8,947 bases of DNA from Wenzhouxiangella sp. (GTDB lineage Bacteria; Pseudomonadota; Gammaproteobacteria; Xanthomonadales; Wenzhouxiangellaceae), in NCBI GenBank assembly GCA_007121485.1, contig SKKM01000054.1:1-8947 (forward strand), in the 5' to 3' direction. This document shows, piece after piece, positions 1-6,205 of the stretch; positions within the stretch are counted from its first letter, which is position 1; the number at the start of each line of letters is the position of its first letter. The notes below the pieces were generated by a model. That model was not told the DNA's origin, searched no databases, and saw only the letters and a list, made by a program, of their open reading frames with translations. The translations under genes were made by a program, and so were the position numbers.

Positions 1-735
1 CGCATGAAAGCCGGTCGTGTCGGGATCGAACATCCAGGCCGGCTGCCCGGCCTCATCGTCCCAGTTGGTGGTGTACATGCCGCGCCCGGACGAACTCAAG
101 CGGTAGTGCAGCACGTAGCCGTTGTCGGCCACGCCAACCGGGTTGGAGCGATGCGCGCGCCACTGCCACAGGTCGATGAATTCGCCGCGCTCGCGCATGG
201 CCTCCAATTCTTCTTCCGAGCGGATGTCGTCCCATGCCGCCTGGTCCGCGTCGTTGCGGCTTTGCGGGATGAACTTGCGCACATCACTTCGGCCCAGTTC
301 CTCGCCGAGCACCGGATGCGCCTGGACCGCTTGTGAATCGACGGCGGAGTCCAGGGTCCGCATCCCGTCGTGAGCGGTCATGAAGCCACCGAAGCGGGCG
401 AAGTCCGGCAGGGCATCATCGGTCAGCATCATGCTGATGCGGTCTTCGTAAAGTCCGACCGGATCCGCGTCCGGCCCGCCCTCGCCGTGACGCACCCATT
501 GGCCATCGGTGTGGCGCCAGACCTGGTGATACCAGGAGGGCTGATCGATCGGATAGCGCAGGCGGATCTGGATGGCGTCGTCGTTGTAGACCGCGGCCAC
601 CTGCAGGTAGCGCAGCTGATCGGCGTCTTCCGGCATGGATGCCAGGGAGACACTCGCTGCCAGCCATGCGGCGGATAGCATGGCAAGGACCAGACTATTG
701 CGATATCTTCGGTTGCCGTCAGTCTTCCGGTTCAT
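1..735 (-). CDS. Ethylbenzene dehydrogenase-related haem-binding-type protein, exported (C-terminus off left edge)
   Basis: An open frame of 245 codons runs from ATG at 735-733 to the left edge with no stop, so the C-terminus is missing. The N-terminus is a signal peptide: Arg/Lys-rich residues 1-12, a hydrophobic core around 14-31 (SLVLAMLSAAWLAASVSLA), and probable cleavage near residue 32. The mature part carries motifs I associate from memory with the EB_dh family (gamma-subunit-like haem domain of ethylbenzene dehydrogenase/DMSO-reductase relatives): LYEDRISMML (95-104), AHDGMRTLD (121-129), DVRKFIPQSRND (151-162) and, most telling, DLWQWRAHRSNPVGVADNGY (188-207). A periplasmic electron-transfer or haem-binding role is inferred from the family; no catalytic partner is in view. 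The visible part contains no cysteine, so no c-type haem CxxCH motif. The Shine-Dalgarno is weak (GGA about 9 bases upstream). The start rests on the signal peptide directly following it. The gene is divergent from the small membrane protein gene at 955. Confidence 0.8.
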   Translation of the reverse strand, partial: MNRKTDGNRRYRNSLVLAMLSAAWLAASVSLASMPEDADQLRYLQVAAVYNDDAIQIRLRYPIDQPSWYHQVWRHTDGQWVRHGEGGPDADPVGLYEDRISMMLTDDALPDFARFGGFMTAHDGMRTLDSAVDSQAVQAHPVLGEELGRSDVRKFIPQSRNDADQAAWDDIRSEEELEAMRERGEFIDLWQWRAHRSNPVGVADNGYVLHYRLSSSGRGMYTTNWDDEAGQPAWMFDPDTTGFHA

Positions 736-802
736 GGTCACGTCCGTGGGATTGTTGATTGCATGACATCTACCCTAGCAGCTTGCCGGCGGCCGGTCAT
801 CC

Positions 803-826
803 GAACCGGGGTCAATGCCCCGGTTC
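803..826. repeat. Perfect 9-bp inverted repeat (hairpin or operator)
   Basis: GAACCGGGG (803-811) and CCCCGGTTC (818-826) are exact reverse complements separated by six bases (tcaatg). No T-run follows on either strand, so it is not a standard intrinsic terminator. It lies in the 219-base divergent intergenic region (736-954), where an operator or a stem in the minus-strand leader would fit. The minus strand also has a weak promoter-like ATGACC, 17 bases, TAGGGT (800 to 772) beside it. Apart from a second inverted repeat and a plus-strand promoter candidate, I see nothing else in this region. Confidence 0.6.
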
Positions 827-846
827 CCCGTGCAGAGCGGAGGACG

Positions 847-860
847 CCGAGCCCGCTCGG
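847..860. repeat. Short GC-rich inverted repeat
   Basis: CCGAGC (847-852) and GCTCGG (855-860) are reverse complements with two bases between them. As RNA this would form a 5-bp stem with a four-base loop. It is 20 bases from the larger inverted repeat at 803-826. In GC-rich DNA a repeat this short can arise by chance. Confidence 0.4.
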
Positions 861-894
861 TCGTTCCGGTTTGAAAGGCGCGCGGGGATGTTGC

Positions 895-924
895 CCGACA
901 AATCCCGGCTGCCGAAGTTATGAT
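895..924 (+). promoter_or_regulatory. Candidate sigma-70 promoter for the small membrane protein gene
   Basis: A -35-like CCGACA (895-900, 4 of 6 consensus bases) is followed after 18 bases by a -10-like TATGAT (919-924, 5 of 6). Transcription would start near 931, giving a 5' leader of about 25 bases before the ATG at 955. This supports starting that gene at 955 rather than at an upstream ATG. Confidence 0.4.
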
Positions 925-954
925 TGCACCGGGCTTGAATGGGTTGGAAAAAGA

Positions 955-1158
955 ATGTTTGGTGCAATCGCTATCATCTTGACGGTTGGAATTCTGGTTC
1001 TTTTCATCACCACGGCCATTCTTCAATGGTTGTGGAACATCACGATGCCGGACGTTTTCAATCTCAAGGAAATCGAATTCTGGCAGTCCTTTCGCCTGAT
1101 CATCATCAGTGCCATCCTGTTCGGACCGGGACTTTTGAGTTTCACCGGTAAGCTCTGA
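955..1158 (+). CDS. Small two-helix membrane protein (67 aa)
   Basis: The 67-residue product has two hydrophobic segments, about 2-27 (MFGAIAIILTVGILV...) and 47-64 (FRLIIISAILFGPGLLSF). They are joined by a loop with aromatic and acidic residues (LWNITMPDVFNLKEIEFWQS). The pattern 'W-N...MP-F-L-EI-FWQ...L-ILFG' resembles a recurring family of small uncharacterised proteobacterial inner-membrane proteins, as I recall it. The function is unknown. The frame is open back to 763, but the upstream 64 codons are Arg/Pro/Gly-rich and unlike protein. ATG 955 has GGAAAAAG just upstream, a usable though not ideal ribosome binding site, and a good -10 lies just before it. Both termini are probably on the same side of the inner membrane. 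The deaminase gene follows 90 bases later on the same strand and appears to have its own promoter. Confidence 0.7.
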   Translation: MFGAIAIILTVGILVLFITTAILQWLWNITMPDVFNLKEIEFWQSFRLIIISAILFGPGLLSFTGKL

Positions 1159-1167
1159 CAAAGATGG

Positions 1168-1197
1168 TTGACCGATGAACCCACCGGATTGTGCAAT
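1168..1197 (+). promoter_or_regulatory. Candidate sigma-70 promoter for the deaminase gene
   Basis: TTGACC (1168-1173, 5 of 6 consensus bases) is followed after 18 bases by TGCAAT (1192-1197, 4 of 6). The predicted start near 1204 leaves about 45 bases of leader before the ATG at 1249. It lies just after the stop of the 67-residue membrane protein gene, so the deaminase gene could be transcribed alone. Confidence 0.35.
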
Positions 1198-1236
1198 GTC
1201 ACCGCCGGCGCGAGGATGTTCGGTCATTCACTTGAG

Positions 1237-1241
1237 GGAGG
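1237..1241 (+). promoter_or_regulatory. Strong Shine-Dalgarno fixing the deaminase start
   Basis: GGAGG lies seven bases before ATG 1249. The open frame extends back to ATG 1168, but that codon lacks a comparable site and falls inside the likely promoter. I therefore place the start at 1249. Confidence 0.75.
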
Positions 1242-1248
1242 TGCAGCC

Positions 1249-1833
1249 ATGGAGCGACTGATCCATAGCCGCACCGAAGTCGGTGACGCGGCGCTGAATG
1301 TAGTCGCGCACGTGCCGACGACGAGCCTGCCGGCGCTTGTGGACGAGGCCTTCTGGTCACGCCTGCAGGACGGTGATTTCATGCGCATCGCCGTCATGCT
1401 GGCGCGCAAGAGCTACGACGAAGGCGGCTGTCCGATCGGTGCGCTGATCATCGACAATGCCACGCGGCAGATTGTCGGCAAGGGCCACAACACCCTGGTG
1501 CAGGAAAACCACCCCTACAACCACGGTGAAACGGCCGCGATTCGCGACGCCGGCCGCATCGACTTCAGCCGCACCACCCTGTTCACCTCCTTGAGCCCCT
1601 GCGAGATCTGCGCCCGACTGCTGCAGATGCGAGGCTTCAGGAGGGTCGTCGTGGGAGACGTGACCAATGCGTCCGGGACGGAAGCGTGGCTGCGGGAACA
1701 GGGCCTGCAGGTCGATATCCTCGAAGACGCCGAGGGCATCGCACTCTACGCCCGCTTCCGCGCCGAGCGACCCGAGCTGGAACTGGAAGACTGGCGCGGC
1801 GTTGCCGCAACGCGCCGTCACTGTCCAGACTGA
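1249..1833 (+). CDS. Zinc-dependent deaminase, cytosine deaminase-like (CMP/dCMP deaminase fold)
   Basis: The 194-residue cytosolic protein has the complete zinc-deaminase signature: GGCPIGALI (59-67), GHN (79-81), NHGETAA (91-97) and SLSPCEIC (114-121). H92, C118 and C121 should bind zinc, with E94 as proton shuttle. The HGE motif (rather than the HAE usual in TadA and guanine deaminase) and the C-terminal ERPELELED resemble yeast cytosine deaminase Fcy1, recalled from memory. N81 and D181 align with Fcy1 N51 and D155, which contact the base. Two residues packing against the substrate in Fcy1, F114 and W152, appear replaced by A141 and E178, so the true substrate may not be cytosine. About 30 extra N-terminal residues precede the fold compared with Fcy1. 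Hydrolytic deamination of a nucleobase or nucleoside is the safe call; pyrimidine salvage is inferred. The neighbours give no pathway clue. Confidence 0.85.
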   Translation: MERLIHSRTEVGDAALNVVAHVPTTSLPALVDEAFWSRLQDGDFMRIAVMLARKSYDEGGCPIGALIIDNATRQIVGKGHNTLVQENHPYNHGETAAIRDAGRIDFSRTTLFTSLSPCEICARLLQMRGFRRVVVGDVTNASGTEAWLREQGLQVDILEDAEGIALYARFRAERPELELEDWRGVAATRRHCPD

Positions 1834-1849
1834 GCCCGGCAATGAGTGA

Positions 1850-1868
1850 TTGTTCAGGGTAGGAACAA
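1850..1868. repeat. Inverted repeat TTGTTC-N7-GAACAA
   Basis: TTGTTCAGGGTAGGAACAA has perfect 6-bp arms around a seven-base centre. It begins 16 bases after the deaminase stop and about 170 bases before the TPR gene at 2038. No T-run follows, so a terminator is unlikely. The size and symmetry suit a dimeric-regulator operator, but no regulator gene is in the window. Confidence 0.45.
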
Positions 1869-1900
1869 CCTGATTTATCGTCCGGCTTGATGCCAAGAGG

Positions 1901-1930
1901 TTGACATCGCTGTCGTGCTTGGCCGACATT
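1901..1930 (+). promoter_or_regulatory. Weak promoter candidate for the TPR gene at 2038
   Basis: A perfect -35 TTGACA lies at 1901-1906. The best -10 at suitable spacing is only GACATT (1925-1930, 3 of 6, 18-base spacer). The rest of the 204-base gap (1834-2037) holds the inverted repeat at 1850-1868 and the Shine-Dalgarno AAGGA (2024-2028). Confidence 0.25.
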
Positions 1931-2037
1931 TGCGGTCTGGAGCCATCAGGACCTGCAGTGCCTGCTCGATGCGGACGAGGCGCGGATTTCAAACGCCTGG
2001 TCGGCCGGCAAGGGAGTGACTGCAAGGACTCGTCAGG

Positions 2038-3879
2038 ATGTCAACAAGCGTTTTTTCCGAACTCAAGCGCCGAAACGTCTTTCGCGTGGCCGCGACTTAC
2101 GGGGTGGTGGCCTGGCTGCTGGTTCAGGCCGCCGACATCCTGCTCGGTAACTTCGGCGCGCCGGAATGGGTGTTCAAGTCGTTCGTGACCCTGCTGGTTC
2201 TGGGCTTTCCCCTGGCCCTGTTCCTGTCCTGGGCCTATGAACTGACGCCGGAAGGCGTCAAGAAGACGCGCGAGGTTCTGCCGGCCGAGTCGATGACCCG
2301 CATGACCGGGCGCACGCTTGATTTCGTGGTCATCGGCGCGCTCCTGGTCGGGCTTGGCTATTTTGCCGTGGACAAGTTCCTGCTTGCGCCGCATAAGCAG
2401 GCCGATCACCTGGCGGCGGCCGTTCAGGAAGCCCAAGAATCCTTCCTGGCCGAGAGTGCAGTGGACCTGCCCGAGCACCAGTCGATCGCGGTGCTGGCCT
2501 TCCGGGACATGTCGCCGAACCGGGATCAGGACTTCTTCTCCGACGGCATCGCCGAGGAACTGCTGAATCTGCTGTCGCGAATTCCGGAACTCCGAGTCAC
2601 CTCGCGAACTTCGGCTTTTTCCTACAAGGGCAAGGACATCCGCCTGGCGCAGGTGGCCGAGGAACTCAATGTTGCGCATATCCTCGACGGCTCGGTGCGC
2701 CTGGCCGGAGAGCGGGTGCGGATCACCGCGCAGTTGATCGATGCCCGCTCGGACACGCACGTCTGGTCCGAAAGCTTTGATCGGCAACTGGATGACATCT
2801 TCGCCATTCAGGATGAGATCGCCCAGGCGGTGGTCCAACAGTTGCGCGTCACTCTGCTTGGCGAGATTCCGCAGGCGCGCGAGACCGATCCGGAGGCTTA
2901 CGCGCTTTATCTGCAGGCCCGCCATGTGGCTCGCCGCGTCACTGCCGAGGGCCTGGCGCAATCCAATGCGCTGTTCGAGCGCGTCCTGGCGATCGACCCG
3001 ACTTATGTCGACGCCTTGTACGGGCTGGCCGTCAATGCCTTCAACCAGGTGATTTCGGGTCTCACCCCTCCGGACCAGGGTTACGCCCAGGCCGAAGCCG
3101 TCCTGCAACAATCCCTTGCGATTGACCCGGACCATGCGCGCTCGCATGCCGGCTTGGCCTGGATCGCCAGAAATTCCGAGCGCAGGCTGGACAGCGCGGC
3201 TGACCATCTGCGGCGAGCGTTGGAACTGGATCCCACCGACGAGTTCGTCGTCACCGGCGTGGGCGGGCTTCTGCATGATCTCGGGCGCGTGGATGAGTCA
3301 ATCGCCTTGCACGAATTCCTGGCCGCGCGCGATCCTGTAAGTCCGGTCGTCCATTACAACCTGGGTTTTCGTTTGCTGACTGGAGGGTACTGGGATCGGG
3401 CGATCTCCGCCTACCAGACCGCACTGCGCCTGAGTCCCGATCTGCGCATTGCCCGCTCCGGGATCGGTTCGGCCCTGCTGATGAAAGGCGAGCCCGAAGC
3501 CGCTCTCGAGTACTTTCAGAGGGAGACGTTCGAGCGCAATCGAATTCGCGGTCTTGCCCTGACGTTTCACGACCTGGGCCGCATCGAGGAGTCCGATGCT
3601 GCGCTGGCGGAAGTGATCGACCGCTGGGGTGAGGACTGGCCGAGTTCCGTCGCGATGATCCATGCCCACCGCGGTGATGCCGACCGCACCTTCGAATGGC
3701 TGGACCGGGCCGTGGCCCAGAATCAGATCGCCCTGTCGACGGAGTTCCTGATGCCCTTCTATCGCCCCGTTCACGATGATCCGCGCTGGCGACGCTTCCT
3801 TGAGCAAGTGGGCAGTACGCCCGAGCAATTGGCCGCAGTCGAGTTCGAGTTCAGCCCCTCGTCACCGGGGCCGCGGTAA
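2038..3879 (+). CDS. Membrane-anchored TolB/FlgO-like and TPR protein (copy A)
   Basis: This 613-residue protein starts at ATG 2038, with AAGGA nine bases upstream. Residues 1-17 (MSTSVFSELKRRNVFRV) form a basic cytoplasmic start, followed by three membrane helices at about 19-37, 47-68 and 93-116. Residues 147-272 form a TolB-like/FlgO-type domain: SIAVLAFRDMS (149-159), FFSDGIAEELLNLLSRIPEL, VTSRTSAFSYKGKD, AHILDGSVR and RVRITAQLIDA. After this, about 283-560 consist of TPR-like helical pairs with the typical ending 'A-DP' (RVLAIDPTYVDALYGLAV, QSLAIDPDHARSHAGLAWIA, RALELDPTDEFVV). Three helices with an inside N-terminus place the TolB-like/TPR part in the periplasm. The likely role is protein-protein interaction in an envelope or signalling complex; automated annotation often links such proteins to adenylate cyclases, but no cyclase domain is present. 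A paralogue lies tail to tail 74 bases away, with no clear terminator between. Confidence 0.85.
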   Translation: MSTSVFSELKRRNVFRVAATYGVVAWLLVQAADILLGNFGAPEWVFKSFVTLLVLGFPLALFLSWAYELTPEGVKKTREVLPAESMTRMTGRTLDFVVIGALLVGLGYFAVDKFLLAPHKQADHLAAAVQEAQESFLAESAVDLPEHQSIAVLAFRDMSPNRDQDFFSDGIAEELLNLLSRIPELRVTSRTSAFSYKGKDIRLAQVAEELNVAHILDGSVRLAGERVRITAQLIDARSDTHVWSESFDRQLDDIFAIQDEIAQAVVQQLRVTLLGEIPQARETDPEAYALYLQARHVARRVTAEGLAQSNALFERVLAIDPTYVDALYGLAVNAFNQVISGLTPPDQGYAQAEAVLQQSLAIDPDHARSHAGLAWIARNSERRLDSAADHLRRALELDPTDEFVVTGVGGLLHDLGRVDESIALHEFLAARDPVSPVVHYNLGFRLLTGGYWDRAISAYQTALRLSPDLRIARSGIGSALLMKGEPEAALEYFQRETFERNRIRGLALTFHDLGRIEESDAALAEVIDRWGEDWPSSVAMIHAHRGDADRTFEWLDRAVAQNQIALSTEFLMPFYRPVHDDPRWRRFLEQVGSTPEQLAAVEFEFSPSSPGPR

Positions 3880-3953
3880 TCGATTTCATTGACTGGACGA
3901 CCACTCAGCCGCATTGCGATGCTTTTGCATGGGCAGGGCCGTTTGCAGGGGCA

Positions 3954-5873
3954 TCAAAGCGTGCATTCCAGTCTGGGTGGTGACTCATTCAGCCGGACAC
4001 AGAAGTCCGGATAGCCGAACTCCTCCCAGTAATCGACCAGTCCCCTGCCGGCTGCGAATTCGTAGAACTCGGGCATGCTGCGCATCCCGCTGTACCGCGG
4101 CCACCAGAAGTTGAGCAGCATGAAATTGGACGGCAGCGCGGCCTCGGACCGCAGCGCCTCGCGCATGGTTTCCTCGTAGGCCTCGACGAACTTGAACCAG
4201 GCCCAGTGGTTGCGGTCCGGGTAAGCGGCGACCGTCGCCTCGATCAGCGCCACGGCCGTGACAAATTCTTCCGGATTCTCGATCGCTCGCGCCACGGCCT
4301 CGCCGAGCGCGCGGATTTCGTCAGGCGGCAGGCCTGGGTCCCAGGTGGTCGGGTTGTGGGACCAATCGCGCATGATGCGCGCAGCGTCCATTCGCCGGCT
4401 TTCGTCGAGGGCGAGGTCGTAATCATGCAGAACGCTCAAAACGCCCGCCTCGCGCGCCCGGCGCAGTGGCTCGGCGGCGGCCTGGGATTCACCCAGCATC
4501 GCCAGAGTGGTCCCAAGCCACATGTTGTAGATTCCGCCGAGCGGATCCTGTGCGCGGGCGCGATCGAGACTGGTGCGGGCCGAACGCAGTCGACCGGCAT
4601 CCCCCTCGCCGAGTGCATGCCAAAGCCAGGCGCTGGGATTGTTCGGGTCTGCCTCCACGGCGCGTCTCGACAGCAGACCGCTGGCTAGCCTGTTGCCCAT
4701 CTGCCGCTCGACCATTGCCATCACCGACAGCGCCAGAGCGTTGTCCGGCTCGATGGTCAGGCTTCGCTCGGCCGACTGGAGCGCGAGCACATGGGCCTCG
4801 GCATCGCTGAAGTCGAGTTGGTAGCCGGGAAGAACGACGTAGATTGAGGCGAGCGTGGCCCAGGCCGAGGCGAAGCCGGGATCCTGCTCCAGCGCCTGTT
4901 CTACGAGCAAACGCGCTGTAGGCAGTTCGCGACGCTGCGCGAACAATTCCCGCCCGCGCAGGTAGAGCTCATAGGCCTGCAAATCCCGCGTTGACGGCTG
5001 TACCGTCACCTGCCGGATACCCAGCGTATCGCCGAGCGCGTCGACGATGGCCTGGGCGATTTCTTCCTGGACGAGGAAAATGTCTTCCAGTTCGCGGTCG
5101 AAACTGTCGGCCCAGAGCCGCCGGTCAGTGCGGGCATCGACGAGCTGGGCGGTAATGCGGACCCGCTGGCCCTGCTTTCGCACCGAGCCTTCGAGAATGT
5201 GCGCGACGCCCAGCCGCGCCGCCATATCGGCGAAGTCGATGCCGGCTCCACGGTAGGAGAATGAGGAGGTGCGCGAGGCGACCTGAAGGCCGGCAACGCG
5301 CGACAAGACGTTGAGCACTTCCTCCGAGATGCCGTCCGCGAAATAGGCATTGTCTGGATCCGGCGACATGTTGGTGAACGGCAGCACGGCAATCGAGGCA
5401 TCGGCCGGCGGCATCGGCGCGGCCGGGCCGATGCCCGCCTGGAGCGGTGCGGCGGTGCCGTCTGGCTGCGCAGGCAGATGGGAAGAGCCCGGGAGCTGCG
5501 CGATCTCGGTCGGCACGGCGGGTGCCGACCATGGCAAGCGCACGTCGAGCACGATCAGGGTGCCGACCACGACCAGCACGGCGACGAGTACGTAATCGGC
5601 AATCCCTGTCTGCGGGATGGGCGCGCCCTTGTCGCGCGGCCCGACTCGTACGACGCCCTCAGGGGTCATTTCGTAGGCCCAGGCCAGAAACAGGGCCAGT
5701 GGGAAGCCGAGCAGAATGATGATCGTCAGCGATTTGAAAACCCAGTCGGGTGCGCCGAAGTTGCCGAGCAGGATGTCCGCCGCCTGCAACAGCAGCCAGG
5801 CGACGACCGCGTAGCCGGTGCCCACGCGAAAAACGTTGCGGCGCTTCATCTCGGCCAGAAAACTGTTGTTCAC
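3954..5873 (-). CDS. Membrane-anchored TolB/FlgO-like and TPR protein (copy B)
   Basis: This 639-residue protein is a paralogue of the 2038-3879 product. The start is GTG at 5873-5871, chosen because it gives an N-terminus matching the paralogue without gaps (MNNSFLAEMKRRNVFRV against MSTSVFSELKRRNVFRV); 54 of the first 74 residues are identical by my count. Membrane helices lie at about 19-37, 47-68 and 92-110. A Pro/Ala-rich linker (113-157) is longer than in copy A. The TolB-like/FlgO domain spans about 159-285 (SIAVLPFTNMSPD, YFADGISEEVLNVLSRV, RTSSFSYRG, AHILEGSVRKQGQRVRITAQ). TPR-like repeats follow (about 299-475), then a C-terminal segment (585-625) with the ending seen in this protein type, PEFYEFAAGRGLVDYWEEFG and PDFC. 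The TPR half is highly divergent from copy A, suggesting a different partner. The Shine-Dalgarno at the GTG is poor, whereas a strong site lies upstream at an in-frame mini-ORF. Confidence 0.85.
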   Translation of the reverse strand: MNNSFLAEMKRRNVFRVGTGYAVVAWLLLQAADILLGNFGAPDWVFKSLTIIILLGFPLALFLAWAYEMTPEGVVRVGPRDKGAPIPQTGIADYVLVAVLVVVGTLIVLDVRLPWSAPAVPTEIAQLPGSSHLPAQPDGTAAPLQAGIGPAAPMPPADASIAVLPFTNMSPDPDNAYFADGISEEVLNVLSRVAGLQVASRTSSFSYRGAGIDFADMAARLGVAHILEGSVRKQGQRVRITAQLVDARTDRRLWADSFDRELEDIFLVQEEIAQAIVDALGDTLGIRQVTVQPSTRDLQAYELYLRGRELFAQRRELPTARLLVEQALEQDPGFASAWATLASIYVVLPGYQLDFSDAEAHVLALQSAERSLTIEPDNALALSVMAMVERQMGNRLASGLLSRRAVEADPNNPSAWLWHALGEGDAGRLRSARTSLDRARAQDPLGGIYNMWLGTTLAMLGESQAAAEPLRRAREAGVLSVLHDYDLALDESRRMDAARIMRDWSHNPTTWDPGLPPDEIRALGEAVARAIENPEEFVTAVALIEATVAAYPDRNHWAWFKFVEAYEETMREALRSEAALPSNFMLLNFWWPRYSGMRSMPEFYEFAAGRGLVDYWEEFGYPDFCVRLNESPPRLECTL

Positions 5874-5927
5874 GACTCTGGGCTCACGTAGAAAGGCCGT
5901 TATTGGTGCAGTCAGCCGCCTGCTGGA

Positions 5928-5954
5928 CTAGCTGTTTCCCGAAATGCGCCACAT
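5928..5954 (-). other. Possible 8-codon leader ORF upstream of copy B
   Basis: On the minus strand GGGGAGG (5967-5961) lies six bases before ATG 5954-5952, opening an ORF reading MWRISGNS that stops at TAG (5930-5928). The ORF is in the same frame as the copy B gene, whose GTG start is 54 bases past the stop. The Shine-Dalgarno is far stronger than that of the GTG. It could be a translated leader, a reinitiation device, or an old start cut off by a nonsense change. A small self-pairing, TGGGG with CTCCA, could partly mask the Shine-Dalgarno. Expression is not shown by the sequence. Confidence 0.35.
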
Positions 5955-5976
5955 GGAGTTCCTCCCCATTTTTTTG

Positions 5977-6005
5977 ATAATAGCACTTGGTGTTCCAGAT
6001 CGAAA
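5977..6005 (-). promoter_or_regulatory. Candidate promoter for copy B and its leader ORF
   Basis: On the minus strand TATTAT (5982-5977, 5 of 6 bases of the -10 consensus) follows a weak -35-like TTTCGA (6005-6000) after 17 bases. Transcription would start near 5970 in the A-run, placing GGGGAGG and ATG 5954 at the very beginning of the message. Confidence 0.35.
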
Positions 6006-6042
6006 ACGGACGCCAACGGCGGCACAAGGGCATGTCCAGGCG

Positions 6043-6063
6043 CTGCAGGCCGTTGGCCTGTAG
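6043..6063 (+). repeat. Strong 9-bp hairpin in the intergenic region
   Basis: CTGCAGGCC (6043-6051) pairs with GGCCTGTAG (6055-6063) across a three-base loop (gtt), with one G-U pair. The right arm can alternatively pair as GGCCT (6055-6059) with AGGCC (6065-6069). Two mutually exclusive stems sharing one arm resemble attenuator or small-RNA folds, but no known family is recognised. Confidence 0.45.
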
Positions 6064-6089
6064 AAGGCCTTTGCGCAGGCTGTCTAGGC

Positions 6090-6114
6090 CCGGCGAATCA
6101 TCGGCGCCGGTTTT
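6090..6114 (+). terminator. Terminator-like hairpin with short T-run
   Basis: CCGGCG (6090-6095) pairs with CGCCGG (6105-6110) across nine bases and is followed directly by TTTT (6111-6114). The stem is short and the T-run only four, so this is a weak candidate. It does not follow any annotated plus-strand gene and lies about 100 bases before the DUF4956 start, so if real it would end a short RNA or act as an attenuator. Confidence 0.3.
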
Positions 6115-6121
6115 CATGCAA

Positions 6122-6150
6122 TTGCCCAATCGAGAACCGAGCGGTATGCT
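6122..6150 (+). promoter_or_regulatory. Candidate promoter for the DUF4956 operon
   Basis: TTGCCC (6122-6127, 4 of 6) and TATGCT (6145-6150, 4 of 6) are separated by 17 bases. The start would be near 6157, giving about 55 bases of leader before ATG 6212. If used, it excludes the upstream in-frame ATGs at 5987 and 6146 as starts. Confidence 0.3.
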
Positions 6151-6199
6151 TGAAGCCGTTTCCGCGCCTCGGCTTGCGGATGAATTCCAATACGTCATC

Positions 6200-6205
6200 A
6201 GGGAA
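6200..6205 (+). promoter_or_regulatory. Shine-Dalgarno fixing the DUF4956 start
   Basis: AGGGAA lies six bases before ATG 6212. The earlier in-frame ATGs (5987, 6146) have no comparable site, and the residues they would add are not membrane-protein-like. Confidence 0.6.

Noticed and set aside
763..954. N-terminal extension of the small membrane protein from ATG 763
   Set aside because: The added residues are Arg/Pro/Gly-rich with no protein-like pattern, they include the inverted repeats and promoter, and ATG 955 directly begins the membrane helix.
1357..2025. 222-codon minus-strand frame antisense to the deaminase gene
   Set aside because: It overlaps a gene with a complete zinc-deaminase signature, and its translation is low in recognisable motifs. 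It is a GC-rich shadow frame.
2041..3276. 411-codon minus-strand frame opposite the copy A TPR gene
   Set aside because: The plus frame has clear TolB-like and TPR motifs. The antisense translation is Gln/Arg/Gly-rich without domain features, typical of a high-GC shadow.
3917..3932. ATGC-TTTT-GCAT hairpin between the convergent TPR genes as a terminator
   Set aside because: The stem is only four base pairs and no T-run follows, too weak to call.
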